The notes: generated by a model not told the origin, from the letters alone. DNA of 64,000 bases from Lachnospiraceae bacterium 3-1 (GCA_000403255.2 KE159571.1:344111-408110), one strand, 5' to 3'; shown: positions 1 to 8,807, numbered from the stretch's first letter. Numbers and translations are program-made.

Positions 1-141
1 GAGCCGGAATTAGAGGCGGCGCCAGTGGAGGAAATGATAGAACAGGTAGAGCCGGAATTAGAGGCGGCGCCAGTGGAGGAAATGTTGCTACAGGAAGAGC
101 CAGAATTAGAGGCGGCGCCAGTGGATGAGGCAATTTCCCAA
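1..141 (+). repeat. 48-base tandem repeats inside the first gene
   Basis: Three near-identical in-frame units of 48 bases start at 1, 49 and 97. Each encodes a 16-residue unit beginning EPELEAAPV. Further copies may lie upstream of the window. Such arrays can change length by slippage. Confidence 0.85.
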
Positions 142-513
142 ATTTTGTCTCAGCCAGAGCCAATGGAAGAAGGGATTCCACAAATGTTAGCTGAGTCATC
201 TCCAATCCCAATACCTGCAGCAGATGCAAACGGGATCATGAGTCCAGAAGAAATAGCAGCGTTGTTGGCTAATACGGTAGAGCCGGAGCCAGAACCAGAA
301 CCAATTCCTATTCCGGCACCTGTGATTGTAGATGCAAATAGAATGATGAGCCCGGAAGAGATAGCGGCTTTGTTAGGAAATACGGTAGCAGAACAATTGC
401 CAGACGTACTTGATAAAATAGAAGAAGAGCCAACAACCTCTTTGCCGGATTTGTCTGATCCAGGAAGAATGATGGGTCCAGAGGATATAGCATCTTTAAT
501 AGCGAATATGTAA
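1..513 (+). CDS. Acidic proline-rich repeat protein with three FliM-like peptides (5' partial)
   Basis: The reading frame is open from base 1, so the true start lies outside the window. The visible 170 residues form no recognisable globular domain. They begin with three 16-residue tandem repeats (EPELEAAPVEEM type). Then come three spaced copies of a short motif, MSPEEIAALL, MSPEEIAALL and MGPEDIASLI, near bases 238, 349 and 475, joined by Pro/Glu-rich linkers. From established knowledge, the motif resembles the N-terminal EIDALL peptide of flagellar switch proteins FliM/FliN, which binds phospho-CheY. Binding to a receiver domain is inference. A two-component pair follows but is separated by a terminator, so it is not clearly co-transcribed. 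Function is not known. Confidence 0.75.
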   Translation, partial: EPELEAAPVEEMIEQVEPELEAAPVEEMLLQEEPELEAAPVDEAISQILSQPEPMEEGIPQMLAESSPIPIPAADANGIMSPEEIAALLANTVEPEPEPEPIPIPAPVIVDANRMMSPEEIAALLGNTVAEQLPDVLDKIEEEPTTSLPDLSDPGRMMGPEDIASLIANM

Positions 514-521
514 ATTACTAG

Positions 522-550
522 AGCGTGTTTGAAATATTTTCAAACACGCT
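522..550 (+). terminator. Rho-independent terminator
   Basis: A perfect 13-base inverted repeat (522-534 with 538-550) has a 3-base loop and a T-rich tail. It lies just after the stop of the repeat protein and separates it from the two-component genes. Confidence 0.85.
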
Positions 551-630
551 TTCATTTGTTGTAAACTCAAATTTCTATCACATTTTTTTGTTAAAATTTG
601 AATCATAATTTTGGGAAGAAGAAAGTGGCT

Positions 631-1320
631 ATGGAGAAAACAACAATACTGATTATTGAAGATGAAAAAAAACTATTAAAAACGCTGGCAGACTTTTTGA
701 TCCTACATGGTTATCAAGTTTATACAGCAGAAGATGGGTTGGAAGGAATACGACAGTTTAAAGCACATAACGGAGAAATTAATTGTGTGTTGTTGGATGT
801 TATGCTTCCATTTATGGATGGAAATGAAGTATTGAAACAGATTCGTTTGTCATCAGATGTTCCAGTTATTATGCTGACAGCGAAAGAAGAGGTGGAGGAT
901 CAATTAAAAAGTCTTTCCTATGGAGCAGACAATTATATTGTAAAGCCATATTCTTTAGCGCTAGTAAAGATGCATATTGAAGCTTTACTAAAACGCTGTA
1001 GACAAGAAGAAGTATTTTTGTCCGCAGGGGATATTAGAATTGAGCTTGGACCACAGAAAGTATATGTGAAGGATGAGTTGGTGGAGACAACGCCAAAAGA
1101 GTTTGAATTGATGTGCTTTTTTGTAAAAAATGAGGGGGTTGTGTTGCGAAGAGATTATATTCTTGACAGTATATGGGGATATCATTATGTAGGTGATACA
1201 AGAACAATTGATACCATTGTAAAGCAGCTTCGCAAAAAATTAGGTGATATTTCGTATATACGGACGGTATATGGTGTGGGCTATTGTTTTGAGGGAAAAG
1301 GAAATGAAAAGGAAGCTTAG
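631..1320 (+). CDS. OmpR/PhoB-family response regulator
   Basis: A two-domain DNA-binding response regulator of 229 residues. The N-terminal receiver has the acidic pocket (IIEDE), the phospho-acceptor Asp near residue 56 in LLDVMLP, the MLTAK threonine and the KPY lysine. The C-terminal winged helix ends with the usual YIRTVYGVGY signature. The ATG at 631 is chosen over an upstream TTG at 598 because it follows a GGGAAGAAG-type ribosome binding site and matches family length. The stop overlaps the start of the sensor kinase gene by 17 bases, so the two are translationally coupled and form a cognate pair. The signal and target genes cannot be told from the sequence. Confidence 0.9.
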   Translation: MEKTTILIIEDEKKLLKTLADFLILHGYQVYTAEDGLEGIRQFKAHNGEINCVLLDVMLPFMDGNEVLKQIRLSSDVPVIMLTAKEEVEDQLKSLSYGADNYIVKPYSLALVKMHIEALLKRCRQEEVFLSAGDIRIELGPQKVYVKDELVETTPKEFELMCFFVKNEGVVLRRDYILDSIWGYHYVGDTRTIDTIVKQLRKKLGDISYIRTVYGVGYCFEGKGNEKEA

Positions 1321-2761
1321 TACAGATATATTTTTGATGCAATGTCTTTTTCTTATGATCATTATGGGAATCAGTATTTTATTATATACTATTTTTATGC
1401 CTGCCTATTATGAGCGGGTAAAGAATAAGCAGATTGTTCAGGCTTATGATGATATTGGGGAGTTAGATCTATCAGATTTAGAGGAAAGAGATTATGTTCT
1501 GTTTGCAAATTATGAAAGTGAAAATTTAAGTTTTTATATTGCAGACGAGAATTTTAAACCTGTTTATACAACAGGATTAAATGAAAAAGAAGAAAAGGCG
1601 ATTCAGCGGAACATTGTGAGAAAAGTAGATCTTTTTTCCAGAGAGCCACAAATTATTCGAAGTACTGGAAAACTTTCCGAAACAGTGAAATACAGAGGAA
1701 TTATGAGACAGGATGATAAAGATTATTATATTGTAATCAAGGATATTATTGCCGGACGGAAAAGTATTACGCTGGCAGAAAAATTTTATCTGGTACTATT
1801 TTTTAGTTTAATGATTCCAGGAAGTATTTTTATGGCATTATTATGGCAGCATAGGATGAAGCCTTTTCATAATTTGATTTTAACAGCAGATCAGGCAGCA
1901 GATGGAAATTTTTCAGAAAAAATACAGGAAAAGGGAAGGTATGAAGAGATAAACCAACTGGCAGTTTGTATCAATAAAATGTCCCAGCAGTTGGAAGAAC
2001 AATCCTGTCAAATCGAAGAAAATAAAAAATATAGAATGCATCATAATGTGAAGGAGGATCAGAGAGAAAAAAGGCGGAAAGAATTAATCGCAAATGTTTC
2101 TCATGAATTGAAGACACCTTTGGCTGTTATTGCAAGTCAGGCAGAAATGTTAGGGTATGTGAAAGAAGATCAGGAATATTATATTGCTTCCATTCAGGAA
2201 GAGGTAGCGAAAATGTCTGATATGGTTAGCCGCCTTTTGGACAATTCTGTTATGGAGCATCAGATGGAAAACATGATTCAAAAAACATTTGATATGAAAG
2301 AAGTTATGGACTATATTCTGATAAAATATGAGGCAATGGTAAAGAAGAAAAGGATACACATGGAAACATTTTTGTCGGAGCATTGTTATGTGGAAGGTGA
2401 TAGAGAATATATCGAACAAGTCGTCAATAATTATATGACAAATGCTCTAGGGCATACAGACATTGGCGGAAATATTCGTATGACTTTAAAAAGGCAGGAA
2501 AAGTTAATTCGCGTAGGTATTTATAATGAGGGAAGGCAGATTCCCAAAGAAGATATGGATCATATTTGGAGCGGCTATTATCGAAACAAGAAAGAACCTA
2601 GGCAGGAGGAAAATGGATTTTCTCATGCAGGATTGGGATTGTATATTGTACAAAGTGTTGTTACAATGCATAATGGAAATTATGGAGTGGAAAACCTTTC
2701 CTCTGGCGTAGAGTTCTGGTTTACACTGCCGGAAGCAGAATTTAATCCACAATTTGAGTAA
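1304..2761 (+). CDS. Membrane sensor histidine kinase
   Basis: A 485-residue kinase partner of the preceding response regulator. It has a membrane segment at about residues 9-31, an extracellular sensor region of about 130 residues without a recognised fold, a second membrane segment at about 161-182, and a HAMP-like linker. A HisKA domain follows with the phospho-acceptor His near residue 267 (NVSHELKTP), then a HATPase domain ending in GLGLYIV. The ATG at 1304 follows GAGGGAAAAGG; an open frame extends further upstream but lies inside the regulator gene. The N box is weak, but the ATP-lid glycines are present. The signal is unknown. Confidence 0.9.
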   Translation: MKRKLSTDIFLMQCLFLMIIMGISILLYTIFMPAYYERVKNKQIVQAYDDIGELDLSDLEERDYVLFANYESENLSFYIADENFKPVYTTGLNEKEEKAIQRNIVRKVDLFSREPQIIRSTGKLSETVKYRGIMRQDDKDYYIVIKDIIAGRKSITLAEKFYLVLFFSLMIPGSIFMALLWQHRMKPFHNLILTADQAADGNFSEKIQEKGRYEEINQLAVCINKMSQQLEEQSCQIEENKKYRMHHNVKEDQREKRRKELIANVSHELKTPLAVIASQAEMLGYVKEDQEYYIASIQEEVAKMSDMVSRLLDNSVMEHQMENMIQKTFDMKEVMDYILIKYEAMVKKKRIHMETFLSEHCYVEGDREYIEQVVNNYMTNALGHTDIGGNIRMTLKRQEKLIRVGIYNEGRQIPKEDMDHIWSGYYRNKKEPRQEENGFSHAGLGLYIVQSVVTMHNGNYGVENLSSGVEFWFTLPEAEFNPQFE

Positions 2762-2769
2762 ATTGTAAT

Positions 2770-2878
2770 GGGGCTGTCGCATTAACATAAGTTACAATAT
2801 ATAAATTTGTTCATTCTGTCTTTGCCACACAAGTGGCAAGACCTTTTGAACAAGTAACTATATTAGTGCGACAGCCCC
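2770..2878. repeat. Long imperfect palindrome, terminator or small mobile hairpin element
   Basis: The ends GGGGCTGTCGCAT (2770-2782) and GTGCGACAGCCCC (2866-2878) are inverted repeats. Pairing continues inward (GTTAC/GTAAC, TTGTTCA/TGAACAA) to a small central hairpin GCCAC/GTGGC. The whole 109-base unit can fold into one long stem. It sits directly after the sensor kinase gene and may end its transcript in both directions. A miniature inverted-repeat element is the other reading. Confidence 0.7.
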
Positions 2879-2977
2879 TTATAGTCAATGTAAGGTGTGA
2901 GGTTCTACTTCACACCGCCAAAAAAGGGATTATATTCTATATTTGGCATATAATAAAAGAAAAAAGAGAGTTATTCT

Positions 2978-3109
2978 ATGAAACATAAAAAGAGTATAAA
3001 GCAGAAGATAGCGGAAACAGCCTATAAAAACCCAACTCTTGCAAAAAAGATAACAGTTTTGGAAAAATCTTTAAAAGAAGTAAATAAAATTTTAAATGAG
3101 GGGAAATAG
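2978..3109 (+). CDS. Small basic protein of 43 residues, unknown
   Basis: A short frame starting with ATG at 2978 follows an AAAGAGAG ribosome binding site seven bases upstream and ends at TAG 3107-3109. The product is very rich in lysine, with a predicted helix in the second half (LAKKITVLEKSLKEVNKIL). No family is recognised. It lies between a palindromic element and the convergent HTH regulator gene. It could be a real small protein or a fragment; only the ribosome binding site and codon pattern support it. Confidence 0.4.
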   Translation: MKHKKSIKQKIAETAYKNPTLAKKITVLEKSLKEVNKILNEGK

Positions 3110-3130
3110 AGTTTTATTTCTGAGAGCAAT

Positions 3131-3215
3131 AATAAGCCCCATGCTTGTGTGTGGGCGAATATCGCCAGGCTAAGCTCCCTGTGGGTAATATACCTGGCCC
3201 CCCCTTGGGGCTTGG
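3131..3215. repeat. GC-rich intergenic hairpin region
   Basis: AAGCCCC (3133-3139) pairs with GGGGCTT (3207-3213), and an inner CCAGG/CCTGG pair stacks within. The segment is much more GC-rich than its surroundings and lies downstream of the HTH regulator gene, so it may end that transcript. It resembles other intergenic hairpins in this window. Confidence 0.45.
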
Positions 3216-3250
3216 CCTCTGGGCAGCCTGATAAATAGGCCTCAAAGGGG

Positions 3251-4285
3251 TCAAGCTTTGCTTTTCAATTTTTCCCAGTATTCATTTCCTTCCATATAAT
3301 AAAACGATTCATCTGTGAACGATTCCAACAGTTTTTGTTTTAAGCCAACTGAAAATTCAGAGCTAACAGTTTTTGGTGTCATATGCTGATAAAGTTTAGA
3401 TTTCGCAAAATCACCAATTGTCTCAATACCATCCAAAATATCTTGCATAAGCTGTGCTGTCCATGCAACATCCTTTTCCCATGTGGCAACATCCAATCCG
3501 AAACAAACCTCATTATATTTCCCCATTTCAAACGTGGACGCAGCAGCAGAAGAAACCTCAACAAGTTTTCTTGCCATCTCAGGATTGTTGTCTTCCATAT
3601 AAAGGATACGCAAATCATTTAATATTATTTGAATGTGCTGATACCAAGTAAAAATCAATTCTTCGTATGCACGATAAGCCTCCTCCTGTTTTCCAGTTTT
3701 ACTGTTCACAAGCGCTTTCTTGCGTTTGCGTTCAGGGTTTTCCAGAGAGAAATAATCCAAATATTGATTTGCCTTTTCATAATCCCCTTTTCGAAAATAC
3801 CCATGGAACAGTAAATCTGCCGCTTGGTTGCGAATTTGTTCGTTCTTTGAGAGTAAACACCTCTCGAACCATCCGAATATTGTATGATCATAATTCTCTT
3901 TATTTGGAACTTTTGTTGCTATCCGGTTCGCATCAAGGATGGCTGCTGCTTGCCAAATTAGTTTTTCACAATTTGGATATTCTTGAATTTTTTCTTTTAC
4001 AGAGATAAATACTTCATGGAAGCTCTTATCCTCCAAGTCCTTTTGAACATTTGATAGATATTGGTTAATTTCTTCATCTGTTAATTCATCCTTAAAGGAT
4101 AAAAGTTCGTCTGTGGTAATACCAAGAAGCCGTGCAATAGGTGCAAGCAAAGTGATATCTGGCAGCGTGTTACCTTTTTCCCATTTATTGACAGCAGGGG
4201 TAGTTATGCCGAGACAAGTAGCCATTTCCTCCTGTGTCATTCCTTTATTTTTTCTATATTTTTTGATGACATCTCCTATTGCCAT
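3251..4285 (-). CDS. XRE-type HTH transcription regulator with TPR-like C-terminal region
   Basis: A 344-residue protein. The first 65 residues form a Cro/C1-type helix-turn-helix (IKKYRKNKGMTQEEMA, then ITTPAVNKWEKG as recognition helix). The remainder is all-helical, with repeated aromatic pairs suggesting TPR-like repeats, as in peptide- or ligand-gated XRE regulators of Clostridia. The ATG at 4285 follows a GGAGA-type site. The gene stands alone, convergent with the small ORF at 2978. The ligand and target are unknown; regulation of a neighbour is not evident. Confidence 0.85.
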   Translation of the reverse strand: MAIGDVIKKYRKNKGMTQEEMATCLGITTPAVNKWEKGNTLPDITLLAPIARLLGITTDELLSFKDELTDEEINQYLSNVQKDLEDKSFHEVFISVKEKIQEYPNCEKLIWQAAAILDANRIATKVPNKENYDHTIFGWFERCLLSKNEQIRNQAADLLFHGYFRKGDYEKANQYLDYFSLENPERKRKKALVNSKTGKQEEAYRAYEELIFTWYQHIQIILNDLRILYMEDNNPEMARKLVEVSSAAASTFEMGKYNEVCFGLDVATWEKDVAWTAQLMQDILDGIETIGDFAKSKLYQHMTPKTVSSEFSVGLKQKLLESFTDESFYYMEGNEYWEKLKSKA

Positions 4286-4429
4286 GTTTCACAATCTCCT
4301 TCACAATTTCTGGGTTGATTCTATGGATAGTATAGCTGATGGGGATTCAAAAAACAATTGAATGTGAGTTAAACAATAGGAATTATTTTTTACTACCCTT
4401 TAACTTTGTTCATAATTTTTTTAATGACA

Positions 4430-4680
4430 GTTTATGGTGAGGAAAAAAGAAAAGCGTCATTCCATGCTGCCCAGTCTGTTCGTTAAAAACTTTACAGAAA
4501 ATAATGTACTGGTTAATAATGTTATCCTGGTCGCTTTCATAACCACTTCGCGGCGGGTTTCGCGCCAAACTTATTATACCATAATCGCTTTGCGATATGG
4601 TATGGTAACCTATGCCACTGCGCTTTGCTCTGGGCAGTATCATGTCTATCGACATGATACTTTGTTTACACTTTAATTAA
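4430..4680. other. Intergenic region with two hairpins, no gene seen
   Basis: Open frames here on both strands lack ribosome binding sites and protein-like composition. Two stems are visible. One is at about 4577-4602, where TACCATA and TATGGTA flank ATCGC/GCGAT. The other is a perfect 11-base stem at 4636-4646 with 4651-4661. The layout resembles the region near 9817-9863, where a TATACTATAT/ATATGGTATA stem also occurs. Confidence 0.5.
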
Positions 4681-4742
4681 TCAAAAAGCACAAAAAAAAC
4701 ACCGTCCCCGATGCTCACAGTCATCAAAAACAGTGCTTTCAG

Positions 4743-4815
4743 TGCGCCTCCAGGGGCTCGAACCCTGGACACCCTGATTAAGAGTCAGGTGCTCTACCAA
4801 CTGAGCTAGAAGCGC
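4743..4815 (-). tRNA. tRNA-Lys (CTT anticodon)
   Basis: Read on the minus strand, a 73-base cloverleaf forms. The acceptor stem is GCGCTTC with GAGGCGC, the D-arm reads GCTCAGTTGGTAGAGC, the anticodon loop CTCTTAA gives anticodon CTT, and the T-arm is CAGGG TTCGAGC CCCTG. The discriminator base is A. The terminal CCA is not encoded. Confidence 0.95.
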
Positions 4816-4914
4816 GTGTCTTATCTTTAACACGTGTTATATTATATAATAAAAATTTTAGAAATGCAAGTACTTTTTTAATTATTTTTTAAGATTTTTT
4901 AAATAGGCTAATTC

Positions 4915-4943
4915 TTGACATAAGAATGGGAAAAGAGTAGAAT
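4915..4943 (+). promoter_or_regulatory. Sigma-A type promoter
   Basis: TTGACA (4915-4920) and TAGAAT (4938-4943) are 17 bases apart, 35 bases upstream of the membrane protein gene at 4979. Confidence 0.7.
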
Positions 4944-4978
4944 TGTACTAATCAAATAATACAATAAGGAGAAGAAGT

Positions 4979-6616
4979 ATGAAAAAAGCAACAAAAAGCA
5001 TATGGATTGTAATAGCAGTGTTACTTGCAGCTTTCCTATATTATTATATTACAATTCCAGCATTTAATATTCATTCGATCGGAACCTGGTGGTTTATCAT
5101 AGGAGGAACCATTGTACTGACGGTTTTGTTATCGGCAAGGAAAGCGTGGAAAGAAAACCACAAAATTAAAATTGGAAAAGAAATGATGCTGTTGGATATC
5201 AAATCTACCAAGATCGCTAAAATTGGCTTTTTTATTACAGCTATTCTATTTGCTGTACTAGTAGTTGGAGCTTTTTTGTCATCCCCTATTATCAATGCAA
5301 AAAAATATCAAAAGTTGATGACTGTGGAGGAACGGGATTTTACAAAGGATATCAGTCAGGTGGATTATAATACAATTCCTATTTTGGATAAGGATTCCGC
5401 AGCCCTTCTTGGGGATCGGAAAATGGGAAGCATGGTAGATATGGTATCTCAGTTTGAGGTTGCCAATGATTACAGCCAAATTAATGTAAATAATAAGCCA
5501 GTCCGGGTATCTCCGTTGGTTTATGCCAGTGCAATTAAATGGTTTACAAATCAAAAAGAGGGAATTCCTGCCTATATTAAGATTGATATGGCAACCCAGG
5601 ATATAGAATGTGTAAAGTTAACAGAAGGGATAAAATATTCCAAATCAGAATACTTTAACCGGAATATTTACAGGCATCTCCGTTTTCGGTATCCTACTTA
5701 TATATTTACGGAACAGATTTTTTTTGAAATTGATGATGAGGGAACACCTTTTTGGATTTGTCCGGTAAAAAAATTTAATATTGGATTGTTTGGCGGAGAA
5801 ACCATTGGAAATGTGGTTATTTGCAACGCAATTACTGGAGAATGTACCGATTATCAGCTTGAGGATGTTCCACAATGGGTGGATAAGGTATTTCAGGCAG
5901 AGCTTTTGATGGAGCTTTATGATTATAATGGAACCTTAAAACATGGATTTTTTAATAGTGTATTAGGACAAAAAGATTGTTTGGAGACCACTAGCGGTTA
6001 TAATTATATCGCATTGGATGATGATGTATGGGTGTATTCTGGTGTAACCAGTGTCAGCGGAGACGAGTCTAATGTGGGATTTGTATTGATGAATCAGCGT
6101 ACCATGGAGACACGTTTTTATAAAATTGAAGGGGCTACCGAACGATCTGCCATGTCTTCAGCGCAAGGTCAGGTTCAGAATCTGGGATATCAGGCTACAT
6201 TCCCCTTGCTCTTAAATATTTCCGGCGAGCCTACGTATTTTATGGCATTGAAGGATGATGCAGGTTTGGTGAAAATGTATGCAATGGTAAATATTCAGAA
6301 ATATCAATGGGTGGCAACAGGAGATTCCATCAAAGAATGTGAGAAATCTTATCAACAATTGCTAAAGACAAACGGTATTACAGGAGCAGCCAGTGAAGAG
6401 GGACAGACAGTATCTGGAAAAATAGAAAATCTTATGTCTGTAAATATAGAGGGAACCTCTCATATCTATTTTGCATTGGAGGGAAAACAAGAAATCTTTG
6501 ATATTGATTTATCAAATACACAGCTTCTCGATATTATAAAATACAATACAGGAGACAAGATTCAGATTTCTTATATGGAAGGAGAAAATCCTGTTCGAGT
6601 CACAGAGATTAAATAA
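4979..6616 (+). CDS. Membrane-anchored protein of unknown function
   Basis: A 545-residue protein with three hydrophobic segments near residues 9-25, 36-53 and 80-103, followed by a long soluble region of about 440 residues that probably lies outside the membrane. The soluble part is rich in beta-strand patterns and has several dense Trp/Tyr patches but no catalytic motif that I recognise. The last 60 residues (ISGKIENLMSVNIEG onward) look like a small OB-like domain. The ATG at 4979 follows AAGGAGAAG, and a good promoter lies upstream. A terminator is not obvious before the next gene 36 bases downstream. No function is assigned. Confidence 0.8.
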   Translation: MKKATKSIWIVIAVLLAAFLYYYITIPAFNIHSIGTWWFIIGGTIVLTVLLSARKAWKENHKIKIGKEMMLLDIKSTKIAKIGFFITAILFAVLVVGAFLSSPIINAKKYQKLMTVEERDFTKDISQVDYNTIPILDKDSAALLGDRKMGSMVDMVSQFEVANDYSQINVNNKPVRVSPLVYASAIKWFTNQKEGIPAYIKIDMATQDIECVKLTEGIKYSKSEYFNRNIYRHLRFRYPTYIFTEQIFFEIDDEGTPFWICPVKKFNIGLFGGETIGNVVICNAITGECTDYQLEDVPQWVDKVFQAELLMELYDYNGTLKHGFFNSVLGQKDCLETTSGYNYIALDDDVWVYSGVTSVSGDESNVGFVLMNQRTMETRFYKIEGATERSAMSSAQGQVQNLGYQATFPLLLNISGEPTYFMALKDDAGLVKMYAMVNIQKYQWVATGDSIKECEKSYQQLLKTNGITGAASEEGQTVSGKIENLMSVNIEGTSHIYFALEGKQEIFDIDLSNTQLLDIIKYNTGDKIQISYMEGENPVRVTEIK

Positions 6617-6651
6617 TAAAATATGCAATAGAGAAAACAGGGAGGATATTG

Positions 6652-7161
6652 ATGTATCAGACAGTGTTGTTTGATTTGGATGGCACTTTGACCGATCCTG
6701 GTGAGGGAATTACCAATTCCGTGGTTCATGCATTGAAGAAATATGGGATAAAGGTTTCGGATCAGCGGGAATTCTATAAATTTATCGGACCGCCGCTTCA
6801 TGAATCTTTCCAGGTATTTTATGGGTTTTCAGAAGAACAGGCACAGGAGGCAGTAGAATTTTATCGGGAATATTATCGTGAAACAGGTATTTTTGAAAAT
6901 AAAGTTTATAATGGAATTAAGGATACCTTGGATCGTTTGAAAAAATCTGGCAGAAAACTTATTGTTGCCACTTCCAAACCAGAGATATTTGCAAAGGAGA
7001 TTTTGGAGCATTTTCATCTGGAAGAGTACTTTTCCTTTGTGGCTGGAGCAAATTTGGATGGAACCAGAACCAGGAAGAATGAGGTGATTTTCTATGCTTT
7101 GGAATCTTGTCAGATTAGGGAGTTGAAGCGGACTTGCCCACTTTGTTCATTGATTATTTAA
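6652..7161 (+). pseudogene. HAD-family phosphatase (phosphoglycolate phosphatase-like), C-terminally truncated
   Basis: The 169-residue product starts with the HAD motif I FDLDGTLTD, whose nucleophile and general acid are Asp8 and Asp10. It carries the alpha-helical cap and motif II/III regions (VATSKPE). The family continues with a motif IV of GDREHD type and about 45 more residues. Here the frame instead runs into RELKRTCPLCSLII and stops, 21 bases before pepT. Loss of the magnesium-binding motif IV should abolish activity, so this is called a truncated gene. The ATG at 6652 has GGAGG six bases upstream. A deletion removing the 3' end is the simplest cause. Confidence 0.75.
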
Positions 7162-7182
7162 GGTATAGGAAAGGATGAAAGT

Positions 7183-8406
7183 ATGAGAGTAGAAGAAAGA
7201 TTTCTAAAATATGTATCGTATTGGACTACATCCGAGGATGGGAAGGGTGTTACTCCAAGCACAGACAGGCAGTTTCTATTAGCGGATGAGCTTGAAAAAG
7301 AAATGAAAGAGCTGGGCCTTGCAAAAGTAAAAAGAGACGAACATTGTTATGTCTATGGGCTGCTACCTGCAACCGAAGGCTTTGAAAATAAAAAGCCCAT
7401 GGGATTTATTGCACATATGGATACGGCCCAGTCCTTTTCTGGAAAGGATGTGAAGCCTCAGATCATTTCTGATTATGGTGGACAAGATGTTGTTTTGCCT
7501 GGCAATGGAGATGTGATAAAGGTCAGTGATTTTCCACATCTACCTTCTTTGAAGGGAAGAACATTGATTACCACAGATGGAACAACTCTTTTAGGGGCAG
7601 ATGATAAAGCAGGGATTGCAAGTATTCTTACAGCAGTGGAAGAAATCATAGAAGAAAAGATACCCCATGGAGATATTTGGCTTGGATTTACTCCAGATGA
7701 AGAGATCGGCGAAGGAGCGGATTTATTTGACTTAGATTATTTTCAGGCTGAGTATGCTTATACTGTGGATGGAGATTATGAAGGTGAAATGTCATATGAG
7801 AATTTTCATGCGTCTTCTGCCCATTTTGTCATTAAGGGTGTCAATGTTCATCCAGGTTCTGCAAAAAATGTTATGGTAAATGCCGCATCCATTGCCTGTG
7901 AAATTCAGGGAATGCTGCCAGCCCAAGAGGTGCCAGAGCATACCGAGGGCAGGGAAGGATTCTATCATCTGTCGGAAATGCATGGTGATGTGAACGAGGC
8001 GCATTTGGATTATATTGTTCGGGATCATGATAGTGAAATTTTTGAGAAACGCCAGCAGCTTCTTCGTGAAATAGAAGCAAAAATGAATGAAAAATATGGG
8101 GCCGGAACCGTTACACTGAATTTAAAGGAAAGCTATCGGAATATGTTAGAAGTGATAGAGAAAAATTTCTTTATTGTCGAAAAGGCCAAGGAAGCGATTG
8201 TTGCAGCAGGGATAGAACCCCTTTCTTTGCCTATTCGTGGCGGTACAGATGGAGGAAGGTTAAGCTTTATGGGACTTCCCTGCCCGAATCTGGGAACGGG
8301 AGGATATGCTTTCCATGGTCCAAAAGAGCATGTGACCGTAGAAGGTATGGAAGCAGTGGTAAAAGTGATTAAGGGAATTGCAAAAAATCCCATTGAAAAG
8401 AAATAG
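7183..8406 (+). CDS. pepT: Peptidase T (tripeptide aminopeptidase, M20 family)
   Basis: This cytoplasmic di-zinc aminopeptidase removes the N-terminal residue from tripeptides. At 407 residues it has family length. Metal-binding motifs are in order: AHMDTA (His and Asp), the bridging Asp in LLGADDKAG, the catalytic Glu pair in PDEEIGEGA, the Asp in YTVDGD, and the late His in GYAFHGPKEH. The substrate-binding motif IRGGTDGG is intact. The ATG at 7183 follows GGAAAGGA. The gene lies directly after the truncated HAD gene and is followed by a strong hairpin, so it probably ends a short transcript. Confidence 0.95.
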   Translation: MRVEERFLKYVSYWTTSEDGKGVTPSTDRQFLLADELEKEMKELGLAKVKRDEHCYVYGLLPATEGFENKKPMGFIAHMDTAQSFSGKDVKPQIISDYGGQDVVLPGNGDVIKVSDFPHLPSLKGRTLITTDGTTLLGADDKAGIASILTAVEEIIEEKIPHGDIWLGFTPDEEIGEGADLFDLDYFQAEYAYTVDGDYEGEMSYENFHASSAHFVIKGVNVHPGSAKNVMVNAASIACEIQGMLPAQEVPEHTEGREGFYHLSEMHGDVNEAHLDYIVRDHDSEIFEKRQQLLREIEAKMNEKYGAGTVTLNLKESYRNMLEVIEKNFFIVEKAKEAIVAAGIEPLSLPIRGGTDGGRLSFMGLPCPNLGTGGYAFHGPKEHVTVEGMEAVVKVIKGIAKNPIEKK

Positions 8407-8417
8407 AAATAAAAAAG

Positions 8418-8481
8418 AGAGCTGTTGTAAAATAGAGGGAATCCAGTATATTTGGAGGAATCTCTTATTTTGCAGCAGCTC
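8418..8481. terminator. Bidirectional terminator hairpin
   Basis: GAGCTGTTGTAAAATA (from 8418) pairs with TATTTTGCAGCAGCTC (to 8481), with A-rich sequence before it and T-rich sequence after. It lies between convergent pepT and the YbjQ gene and can serve both. Confidence 0.75.
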
Positions 8482-8492
8482 CCTTTGACATT

Positions 8493-8807
8493 CTAATTGG
8501 TAAATCTTACAGCAGTGCCATAGGCAATGACTTCAGCAGCGCCTTGCATAATTGCAGATGAGGAATAACGGATATTTACCACCGCATCTGCACCTAAAGC
8601 TGTTGCTTCCTCAACCATCCGTTTGGTGGCAAGCGCTCTGGCATCATTCATCATGTCATTGTAGGCCTTTAATTCGCCGCCTACAAGGGTTTTGAAGCCT
8701 TGGGTAATATCTCTTCCAATATTCTTGGACTGTATCGTACTTCCCTTTACCAAACCAAGCATTTCTAGTTCTTTTCCTGAAATGTAATCAGTATTTACTA
8801 AGATCAT
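8493..8807 (-). CDS. YbjQ family (DUF74) protein
   Basis: A 104-residue small protein of the YbjQ/UPF0145 family, which forms ring-shaped pentamers and is often called heavy-metal binding, though its role is not settled. The family patterns are visible: the opening LVNTDYISG, GLVKGSTIQS, the central helix with MVEEATALGADAVVNIRY, and the closing EVIAYGTAV. I use the ATG at 8807 because the alternative GTG codons at 8819 and 8816 are too close to the AGGAG site. It overlaps the end of the small membrane protein gene upstream, so the two form an operon. Confidence 0.85.
   Translation of the reverse strand: MILVNTDYISGKELEMLGLVKGSTIQSKNIGRDITQGFKTLVGGELKAYNDMMNDARALATKRMVEEATALGADAVVNIRYSSSAIMQGAAEVIAYGTAVRFTN

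Noticed and set aside
1-141. CRISPR-like array
   Set aside because: The 48-base units are contiguous, in frame and without spacers, so they are coding repeats. No other array with spacers was seen.
4410-4676. Open frames on both strands between the HTH regulator and tRNA-Lys
   Set aside because: No ribosome binding site, odd composition, and the bases are accounted for by hairpins.
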